Positions 1 to 4,903 of a stretch of DNA of 34,077 nt are shown one piece after another. The translations under genes and the position numbers were made by a program. This DNA is from a virus: the IMG/VR virus record IMGVR_UViG_3300034022_000301, positions 1 to 34,077 of that record, one strand, 5' to 3'. The notes beneath the pieces were generated by a model that saw only the letters and a program-made list of their open reading frames with translations, did no database searches and was not told the origin of the DNA. Numbering within the stretch: position 1 is the stretch's first letter; each line of letters starts with the position of its first letter.

Positions 1-573
1 CAAGGACTCTTTGAGATTTCTTTGCTGCACCAGGTTGTATTCCCATAATGTCTGAAAGTCTTCTGGAGACATAGTTAACAAGGGCATCAGCGGATCGATA
101 CCCAAGCCGGAGAAAAAATCTTTCGCACCTCCCTTGCTCAGTTGCTCGAATAACTCAAGCTTATAGTTGTGGATGTCGCTGTTCACGATGTTCGGGTCTT
201 CGTCATCGCGCACCAACCAAGTAGCCGCAATGTTAAGCAGGATGTCGCGATGTATCACCGTGTCCTGCCGCTCACGTATCACATGGATGTATGCGCCAAT
301 CAGTGCCGCGTTCTTTGGATTGCTTAGCCCTGCACCCAATGCCTTCTCCATTTCGCCAAGTATCAACTCCATCTCGCCGCCGCTGACTCCAGAGCTCAAC
401 CGCTCGAGCAAGGACATCGACATGCTGAAGCGTTCCAGTGGTAGATTGACTTCTTTCGGGAAGCGATAGTAGGTGTGCCCCTCGTGAGTGAATACCTCAA
501 CGAGGTTGTGCGTTGTCTTCTTACTGCCCGAGAAAGAACGCAGTAGTCCTTTTAATCCTTTGATGTACTTCAT
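1..573 (-). CDS. Tail assembly chaperone (gpG-like), 5' part; runs off the window start
   Basis: This is the N-terminal 191 codons of a gene that continues at the other end of the window (33835 down to 33782), giving 208 aa. The start is the ATG at 573 (MKYIKGLKGLL), which overlaps the preceding gene by 53 nt. It is a soluble, largely helical, acidic protein with no membrane segment. It lies one small ORF upstream of the tape measure gene, the usual position of the siphovirus chaperone that coats the tape measure protein during tail assembly. The identification rests on position, size and the overlapping -1 frame ORF at 33666-33881, not on a recognised sequence motif. Bases 1-242 are repeated near-identically at 33836-34077. 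Confidence 0.6.
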   Translation of the reverse strand, partial: MKYIKGLKGLLRSFSGSKKTTHNLVEVFTHEGHTYYRFPKEVNLPLERFSMSMSLLERLSSGVSGGEMELILGEMEKALGAGLSNPKNAALIGAYIHVIRERQDTVIHRDILLNIAATWLVRDDEDPNIVNSDIHNYKLELFEQLSKGGAKDFFSGLGIDPLMPLLTMSPEDFQTLWEYNLVQQRNLKESL

Positions 574-778
574 GTATTGATTCTTTTACAAATAGTTGGC
601 TGCCGTTCTGCATCATGATCACCGTGTCCAATTTATCATCAAACACATAGTTGATTTGATCGGTGTTGATAAGTAAATCTGTCCATCCAATCTCCTCCGC
701 TGTTAAGTCCTTGAGCTGCTCATCCTCTGTGTCCATAAACTGGATCAGCTTCGTTTGCACATGGATGAAGCCTGCCAT
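521..778 (-). CDS. Small FlbD-like protein, tail/connector region
   Basis: 85 aa. I chose the ATG at 778 because the preceding gene stops at 780-782 (TGA-C-ATG), although an open frame continues upstream to 850. Residues 37-75 (INTDQI, then TVIMMQNGSQLFVKESI) resemble the small FlbD family of flagellar regulators, which share an N-A/P-D-L-I...DTVI-x-L-x-NG-K-x-x-V-x-ES-V pattern. This is recognition by eye, and a shared short beta-rich fold does not imply a flagellar role. The gene sits in a tight run between large terminase and the tail chaperone, so a connector, neck or tail-completion job is possible but unproven. It overlaps the chaperone start by 53 nt. Confidence 0.6.
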   Translation of the reverse strand: MAGFIHVQTKLIQFMDTEDEQLKDLTAEEIGWTDLLINTDQINYVFDDKLDTVIMMQNGSQLFVKESIHEVHQRIKRTTAFFLGQ

Positions 779-779
779 G

Positions 780-980
780 TCACCAGTATCCGAATGGGCA
801 CTCTGCATCTTCGACTCTGGTCTTCGCAGGAAGGAAGCAGCCGCAAGCATTGCATGAGTTAAGCAGCTTGTCCTTGTGTTGGCACAGAGAGCAGATGGCA
901 GTACGTGGTTTGCTTAGCTCGTTGTTTCTACCCCTTAGCAGATACCACCAACCTTTGATGATTGCTCTAACCTTGCTCAT
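780..980 (-). CDS. Small six-cysteine zinc-ribbon protein
   Basis: 66 aa, with its ATG at 980 overlapping the preceding stop as ATGA. Cysteines occur at residues 30, 33, 43, 46, 48 and 61: a CxxC pair, a CNACGC cluster and a C-terminal CPFGYW. That arrangement looks like a compact metal-binding ribbon. Similar short proteins ending in CPxGxW recur in structural-gene regions of many phages, but I know of no firm function. The N-terminus is basic and aromatic (IIKGWWYLLRGR). It is co-transcribed with the terminase and tail genes. Confidence 0.65.
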   Translation of the reverse strand: MSKVRAIIKGWWYLLRGRNNELSKPRTAICSLCQHKDKLLNSCNACGCFLPAKTRVEDAECPFGYW

Positions 981-1312
981 GGAATAACCACAGGACTTAG
1001 CCCAACCGAAACAGCCGAGAATGATAAGCACTTGTAGATATCGCCATCGACTGTGATGTCTTGCTGCACGCTTGAGCCTGCGGAGTCGGTAACCCATATC
1101 GTATATCCTTGAAGTGGATCAATCTGAATGCCTTCAATGGTGATGTAGCCTTCGCCATCGCTAGTCGCTTCAAACTGCATTATCTTCTGCGTGGCATTGT
1201 GTTGCAGCCATACAGTGTAAAGTGTGTCCTCTTCGACAATGCCGAAGCTAAACTCTGTCAGGCAGGCGTTCACATAACTGCCTGCATCATAACATGGTGA
1301 ACATACGCTCAT
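977..1312 (-). CDS. Conserved beta-rich protein next to large terminase, function unknown
   Basis: 111 aa, ATG at 1312, ATGA overlap with the terminase stop at 1309. Three cysteines near the N-terminus (SVCSPCYDAGSYVNACL) are followed by alternating hydrophobic/polar stretches typical of a beta-sandwich (YTVWLQHN, GYITIEGIQI, GYTIWVTDSAG). There are no catalytic motifs. Short proteins with a Cys-rich start and an Ig-like body are common just after terminase genes in Bacteroidota phages. I would expect a structural or connector role, but the sequence does not prove it. Confidence 0.6.
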   Translation of the reverse strand: MSVCSPCYDAGSYVNACLTEFSFGIVEEDTLYTVWLQHNATQKIMQFEATSDGEGYITIEGIQIDPLQGYTIWVTDSAGSSVQQDITVDGDIYKCLSFSAVSVGLSPVVIP

Positions 1313-2627
1313 AGGTATCTCTTAAGTATTGCGTTTACAAAGTAACGAAAACAATCCAAGAAGTCGGCACGCTCGGATAAAATTCTTCTGTTGCTCTTGA
1401 TGATGCTGCCGTTGGCATCGCACTGGACCTGCTTAGCATCGAACACGAAGCCCTTGCACCTAACCGAGTTGGCTCTAATGTCAAGCTTTCGCAGTGCTGC
1501 ATTGCAATCGATGCGGCTGTTGTAGTGGGTTGGATTCGCCGGTATGATGATCTGCGAATCGCTGAGGTGCAGCCGCCGTTTGATCTGCGTGTAAGCACTG
1601 GAGTTGTCTCGCTGTTGCACTGTGCCACCTTTGCCCATCGCATCGCCAGTGATGCGCAGCAAGCCCATTGGGATGCCCATGCGCTCGATGTGATCACAGA
1701 ACGCATCAACGCTGCCCTTCTCAATCTTAATCTCGTCAACCACCACGCAGCCTCGAGGTAGCTGTTGGATGACCAGTGCGCAGAGTGGGTTGATGTTGAA
1801 ATCGACTGAGATGAAGATTGGTATATTGCGATTGAGCACAACGCTGTCATCGATGTGCCTATCATCTTGCCACTCGTACAGGAACGGGTTAGCAACGTCA
1901 TCGAGTATGTCCCAATCACCCTCCACGAATCTTTGGTACTGGACAGGCGGCAACTCCTTCAAGCTCTCAAGGTACTCAGCAGGGATGTGCGGATTGTCGG
2001 TGATCTTGCTTGGGATGTAGCTCCACCGCTCAGGTAGACTGTTGTCTCTATACCTATCGTAGATGATGGACTTCACCCAGTTGTTGGCAGGGTTGCAAGT
2101 AGCAAGGCAAACGATAGGCGGCTTGCCATGCGCCTTGTTCCAACTGCCGATGCGCTCCTGCACCTTGTAGAACGTAAGCTCTTGCAGCTCGTTAACCTCA
2201 TCGAGCCCTGCGCCGTTAATCTCCAATCCTCTGAAGCGGTTGAGGTCCTTGTCATCGTCAAAGCTTTCCGCCATGAAGATGAGCTCACTGCCGTTGTTGA
2301 ACGTCACAACATTGGTGTCTCTGTTCCAACTCTTGACATGTGCGTTCAACCCATCTCCGAGCAGTCCATTAAAGCTCGGGAAGGTTGTCCGCTTAAGGTC
2401 AGGTAAGCTCTTACGAATGATTGCCCAACGACTGCCGCCGTAGTGCAATGCGAGATGGCTGATCGTGAGCAGAAGCCAGTAGGTCTTGCCACCTCGATAA
2501 TCTTTCCCCCTTACATTTCTGCAAGGGGCGACCATCGTATAGCGCCCCCGAAAACAATGACTCGCTTGTCTCCGTTGGTCGCCATATCAAAGGCAATCGT
2601 CTGTGTCTTAGTTAGTGTAAATTGCAT
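1309..2627 (-). CDS. terL: Terminase large subunit, interrupted by a 41-nt gap in Walker A
   Basis: DNA-packaging motor ATPase and headful nuclease. The N-terminal part starts at ATG 2627 (MQFTLTKTQTIAFDMATNG, then IVFGGAIR) and reaches a TAA at 2513-2511. The rest of the protein is in another frame from GGT at 2493 (GGKTYWLLLTISHLALHY). Removing bases 2534-2494 joins GAIR to GGKT, a perfect Walker A (GxxxxGKT), and gives 425 aa, a normal length for the family. Other motifs are the Walker B-like GLEINGAGLDEVNE, coupling motif ATCNP, and nuclease acidic residues in ISVDFN, ITGDAMG and RADFLDCF. An ATG at 2535 could start a 408-aa version (MVAPCRN), but it lacks the adenine-binding N-terminus and the first Walker A glycine. 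The HNH gene's last 20 nt overlap the start. Confidence 0.92.
2494..2534 (-). other. Candidate translational-bypass gap in terL (41 nt, hairpin)
   Basis: Seen directly: the gap follows codon CGA (2537-2535) and ends with codon CGA (2496-2494). It is not a multiple of three and carries an in-frame TAA (2513-2511). Bases 2528-2507 form a 9-bp stem (one G-U) closed by a GAAA tetraloop at 2519-2516. An outer 8-bp stem (2537-2530 with 2502-2495, two G-U pairs) places both CGA codons at the helix base. A G-rich run (2510-2506) lies 9-13 nt before the landing codon. Known for comparison: T4 gene 60 skips 50 nt between matched GGA codons using a tetraloop hairpin. Whether ribosomes hop here is inference; a defective gene or assembly error is the alternative. 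Confidence 0.6.
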
Positions 2628-3135
2628 AGCTTCTATTTAATCTTTTAATCGATGAAATAGAACAATTAAACATTTCTGCAATTGTGATATTTTTTACTCC
2701 TTGTGATTTAAGCTTTGCAATTTGTTCAATGCCTTCCTTAGTTTGCTTGCATCTTGGACTTTCATGCAATCGCTTAGCTGTCATAAGTCCATTGTCAAAT
2801 GCGTGCTGAACATTTTCTGAATTGTTCACCCACTCTAAGTTGCTGACATGATTGTTAGTCTTAATGCCATCAATGTGATTTACTTGAGGCTTATCATTGA
2901 CATTGTCAATAAATGCCTTAGCAACTATCCTATGCACCTTAAGTGTGGTAAGTTTGCCATCAACCATAATTGCAACACGCTTATAGCCTTTCTTGTCAAT
3001 AGCAGGCTTAAGCATTCTACCTTTTAGATTGGATGCGTAGTTAAGTCTTTGAACAACTCTGTCAATGCTTCGTACGTTTCCATTATTGGACACTTCGTAT
3101 CCATTTGCAAACGCTATCCATGTTTCATTTTCCAT
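2608..3135 (-). CDS. Free-standing HNH homing endonuclease (NUMOD4-HNH-HTH)
   Basis: 175 aa from ATG 3135 (MENETWIAFANGYEVSNNGNVRS); an ATG at 3144 would add three residues. The order is an N-terminal NUMOD4-like segment (YEVSNNGNVRSID), the HNH core (LKVHRIVAKAFI, VNHIDG, NNHVSNLEWV) and a C-terminal helix-turn-helix (KNITIAEMFNCSISSIKRL), the classical layout of phage mobile HNH nucleases. It lies between small and large terminase, overlapping terS by 11 nt and terL by 20 nt. Its neighbour terL carries the 41-nt gap 70 bp into the gene. Such enzymes cut homologous loci lacking the element and spread by repair; a target in or near terL is likely from position only. Confidence 0.9.
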   Translation of the reverse strand: MENETWIAFANGYEVSNNGNVRSIDRVVQRLNYASNLKGRMLKPAIDKKGYKRVAIMVDGKLTTLKVHRIVAKAFIDNVNDKPQVNHIDGIKTNNHVSNLEWVNNSENVQHAFDNGLMTAKRLHESPRCKQTKEGIEQIAKLKSQGVKNITIAEMFNCSISSIKRLNRSYAIYTN

Positions 3136-3427
3136 CTGTTTCAATTGTTCTTATGATCACCAACGGCTCAGTACTTGTGATGTTGGTGTCGGTCGTTTGC
3201 TTCGGCTTGCCGTAGCCGCGATCAAGCAGCATCTCCGCAGCCTTGATGTCGCCCTTCAATGCCTTGGCTTCAATTGCCTTGAGGATGCGCTCCGCTGTTG
3301 TTAGGCCGTTCTTCTCATCACCCAAGATGTCAGCCATAAGCTTGCTCAGCTCGGGCAGCTTCTTAGGTCGGCCAACATTCTTGGTGTTGCCTGAATTCAA
3401 TTTGCCTCCGTTTCTACCTTCTCTCAT
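3125..3427 (-). CDS. terS: Putative terminase small subunit (DUF5681-like)
   Basis: 100 aa, ATG at 3427. The N-terminus is basic (NVGRPKKLPELSKLMADILGDEKNG), followed by helices (AERILKAIEAKALKGDIKAAEMLLDRGYGKPKQ). The GRPKKLP...GDxxAAExLLDRxYGKPKQ signature belongs to a family often found directly before large terminase in Bacteroidota phages and prophages and usually annotated as a small-terminase or DNA-binding protein. Position supports DNA recognition for packaging. The HNH gene starts inside its last codons, as expected for a later insertion between terS and terL. Confidence 0.65.
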   Translation of the reverse strand: MREGRNGGKLNSGNTKNVGRPKKLPELSKLMADILGDEKNGLTTAERILKAIEAKALKGDIKAAEMLLDRGYGKPKQTTDTNITSTEPLVIIRTIETDGK

Positions 3428-3447
3428 GTGACGAGATATTGACGAGT

Positions 3448-3579
3448 TTATCGCTTCTTAAATTTAGCCGCTTCTGCGTTAGCAATTGCCACCGCCTGCA
3501 TTGGTGCATAGCCTTCATCAATTAGCTTCTTGATGTTCATCTGGATGATTTGTGGCGAGTCGCCTTGGAATAGTGGCAT
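3448..3579 (-). CDS. 43-aa conserved phage protein (MPLFxG... KKLIDEGY type)
   Basis: A short gene starting MPLFQGDSPQIIQMNIKKL and ending AVAIANAEAAKFKKR. Many phages carry a similar 40-70 aa basic helical protein beginning MPLxxxxS and ending QAVAIAYxxxRK near terminase or head genes; its role is unknown. The start is the ATG at 3579, two nt after the stop of the preceding gene. A TATCTTTG box lies five nt upstream of the ATG, inside the end of the preceding gene. Twenty nt separate its stop from the terS start at 3427. Confidence 0.65.
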   Translation of the reverse strand: MPLFQGDSPQIIQMNIKKLIDEGYAPMQAVAIANAEAAKFKKR

Positions 3580-3581
3580 GA

Positions 3582-3881
3582 TTACAAAGATAGTGTTTTG
3601 CTGCGTTTGATATCGTCCTCAGTCAATTTCAATCTTACAACCTTGTTGTATATTATCACATCGGCAGTCTTGTAACCTGCATCGCTCTCACGCAATACTC
3701 CGATAAGATATTCATTGGGCACTTCCATCTGGATGCTTTCCGATGCTTCCATGATCTTCTGCATTGCCTTAAGCTTGAATGTCACCTCAACATCTTGCAC
3801 TGATCCTGTCGGTGTCAAGTAGCCAGTGAAGGTGTCATCTTGAATGCGCATGTATCCACTTCGCCATCTGTTAGCAGCCAT
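3582..3881 (-). CDS. Hypothetical protein (99 aa)
   Basis: I chose MAANRWRSGYMRIQDDTFTGY at 3881 as the start because it overlaps the preceding gene by 11 nt; an open frame extends to 3929. The protein alternates beta-like stretches (FTGYLTPTGSVQDVEVTFKL, YLIGVLRESDAG, DVIIYNKVVRLKL). I see no catalytic motif, membrane segment or signal peptide and do not recognise the family. It lies in the run of small genes between the VRR-NUC nuclease and small terminase. Confidence 0.6.
   Translation of the reverse strand: MAANRWRSGYMRIQDDTFTGYLTPTGSVQDVEVTFKLKAMQKIMEASESIQMEVPNEYLIGVLRESDAGYKTADVIIYNKVVRLKLTEDDIKRSKTLSL
3585..3592 (-). promoter_or_regulatory. TATCTTTG box (Bacteroidota -7 type) before the 43-aa gene
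   Basis: TATCTTTG matches the Bacteroidota -7 consensus TAnnTTTG and lies 5 nt from the ATG at 3579. A transcript from it would be leaderless or nearly so. I did not find a convincing -33 TTTG, so this is a weak promoter call supported mainly by recurrence of the same box before other starts. Confidence 0.35.
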
Positions 3882-4056
3882 AGTCTTCTGTTCGTTTTGA
3901 TTTGTACTGCTCAAGGTATGCGTAAACAAGTCGCTTGATATCTGCTTTCTTACTCTTCGGTATTCGCAGAGTCACGTTGCATGTCTCTTCGCCGTACTTA
4001 AATGGCGGACCTGCACCGGCTCTCTTGCCGCCTCTTCTTTCAATCTTCTGTTCCAT
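3871..4056 (-). CDS. Small DNA-binding-like protein (GGKRAGAGPP type)
   Basis: 61 aa from ATG 4056 (MEQKIERRGGKRAGAGPPFKYGE). The GGKRxGAGxPxKYGE motif followed by TLRIPKSKKADIKRLV is shared by many small phage and plasmid proteins with a basic arm and a ribbon-helix-helix-like core, so DNA binding is likely. A TATCTTTG box sits six nt before the ATG. It overlaps the upstream 86-aa gene by 17 nt. The target is unknown; a transcriptional switch is one possibility. Confidence 0.6.
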   Translation of the reverse strand: MEQKIERRGGKRAGAGPPFKYGEETCNVTLRIPKSKKADIKRLVYAYLEQYKSKRTEDYGC

Positions 4057-4300
4057 TGGCAGCAAAGATAGGAATTAACTTTTGATTATGCAATTTTAAT
4101 GTCTTAATCCATTTAGCGCATCGGCTTAGGTAGTAGGAGTAGACGATGCTTTCGGGATGGGCATTCATCAAGTGCATCCTAAAGCTCTCATGCGTGCGCT
4201 GAGTTGAATGATATGTCACGCAGCCATCGACAATCTTGCCTTCGATTGGATACCACTCGTTCATGGTCTTGATGATCTTCTGCTCAGTGGTCAGTTCCAT
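4040..4300 (-). CDS. Hypothetical protein (86 aa)
   Basis: MELTTEQKIIKTMNEWYPIEGKIVDG..., ATG at 4300, overlapping the VRR-NUC gene stop by 17 nt. It is mixed alpha/beta with a central histidine-containing stretch (YHSTQRTHESFRMHLMNAHPES). I do not recognise the family and see no clear motif. Position suggests a recombination or packaging accessory role, but nothing in the sequence demonstrates that. Confidence 0.55.
   Translation of the reverse strand: MELTTEQKIIKTMNEWYPIEGKIVDGCVTYHSTQRTHESFRMHLMNAHPESIVYSYYLSRCAKWIKTLKLHNQKLIPIFAANGTED
4063..4070 (-). promoter_or_regulatory. TATCTTTG box before the DNA-binding-like gene
   Basis: TATCTTTG, followed by six nt and the ATG at 4056, within the 3' end of the upstream gene. 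It matches TAnnTTTG; no strong -33 element was seen. It could drive a near-leaderless internal transcript. Confidence 0.35.
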
Positions 4301-4619
4301 AGTTGATAATCTCTAAAAATTCTGCTTCACTTCTTACAATGTGGTACTCGTGGCCGAGTGATCGGCAAAGCTTCTCGAATGTAACTTGTTGAGGTGACTG
4401 TCTGCCGGTGTCAGTCTTCCATTCAATCCAGCATGTCTTGCCTTCGGGCTTAAGGTAGCACATGTCAGCAACTCCTGCGATGACTCCCATGGCTTTATTC
4501 ATTGCACCCTTGATGCCGTTGATGGAGTTGTTGTTGATGGCGAAAATGCGGCCACGTAGGTCTGGGCGTGCGTTCCAAAGGTTTTGGAATGCTTTCGCTT
4601 GGGTTGCAACCTCACTCAT
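4284..4619 (-). CDS. VRR-NUC domain nuclease
   Basis: 111 aa, ATG at 4619, the first gene after the repeat-bearing non-coding segment. It has the compact VRR-NUC/Holliday-junction resolvase-like core: a helix with glutamine (TQAKAFQNLW), GVADM with the metal-binding Asp around residue 52, then IEWKTDTGRQSPQQ around residues 65-78, giving the D...ExK catalytic set, and a C-terminal helix. Phage VRR-NUC proteins act as structure-specific endonucleases in recombination or packaging. It heads the block leading into the terminase genes. Confidence 0.88.
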   Translation of the reverse strand: MSEVATQAKAFQNLWNARPDLRGRIFAINNNSINGIKGAMNKAMGVIAGVADMCYLKPEGKTCWIEWKTDTGRQSPQQVTFEKLCRSLGHEYHIVRSEAEFLEIINYGTDH

Positions 4620-4746
4620 AAGTGGACAGCTTGCATGCCTTGGACATGTCTAAAATAGGTACATGTCTCCTCTCAATCCTTAGAGCATCTAAGGTTGCAG
4701 ACGAAGTGGACAGCTTAGTGCAAAAAACAACCCACTTAGTACTAAC

Positions 4747-4787
4747 ATGTGTGTGTGTGTGTGTGTGTGTGTGCATGTGTGTGTGTA
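4747..4787. repeat. TG dinucleotide microsatellite
   Basis: An alternating purine-pyrimidine run of about 40 bp (TG repeats with one internal CA) in the non-coding segment. Such tracts are rare in small phage genomes, can slip in length and can adopt Z-DNA under negative supercoiling. Exact length may be affected by sequencing or assembly. Confidence 0.85.
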
Positions 4788-4863
4788 TATCTGTTATTTA
4801 ATAGTTTTTAAGATGTCTCCTGTCCATATCCTCTGCGCTTTTAGAGTACCAACGGTTTTGAGA

Positions 4864-4891
4864 GGACAGCTTCAAAAAAACAAAGCTGTCC
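4864..4891. repeat. Inverted repeat GGACAGCTT/AAGCTGTCC after the primase gene
   Basis: A perfect 9-bp inverted repeat with a 10-nt A-rich spacer, starting 13 nt past the primase-helicase stop. No T-run follows on the minus strand, so a canonical terminator is doubtful. The arms are the same 9-mer found elsewhere in this segment, which favours a protein-binding site. Confidence 0.6.
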
Positions 4892-4903
4892 AAGGCTGTC
4901 CAC

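Larger units (their letters stand above)
4620..4903. other. 284-bp non-coding control/origin-like region
   Basis: No ORF is supported here. It holds three direct copies of GGACAGCTT (4624-4632, 4708-4716, 4864-4872), one full inverted copy (4883-4891) and one partial inverted copy (GCTGTCC, 4895-4901), plus related ACATGTC words near 4645 and 4661. A long alternating TG tract and AT-rich stretches (about 4783-4812) lie between them. Iterons plus AT-rich DNA next to the primase-helicase gene is how a replication origin could look; an operator array for the downstream VRR-NUC/terminase block is the other option. Confidence 0.5.

Noticed and set aside
1335-1919. 194-aa minus-strand open frame inside terL
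   Set aside because: Out-of-frame shadow of terminase, with Ser/Arg-rich low-complexity composition and no start context.
2494-2534. Self-splicing intron or intein in terL
   Set aside because: 41 nt is far too short for a group I or II intron, and the in-frame stop excludes an intein.
1309-2535. Large terminase starting at ATG 2535 as an ordinary 408-aa gene
   Set aside because: This start lies within the CGA-TGG boundary and yields MVAPCRNVRGKDYRGGKT, which lacks the adenine-binding N-terminus and the first Walker A glycine, while a perfect N-terminus exists upstream in another frame.
4747-4787. CRISPR or tRNA-like element at the TG tract
   Set aside because: No repeat-spacer structure and no cloverleaf; it is a simple dinucleotide repeat.
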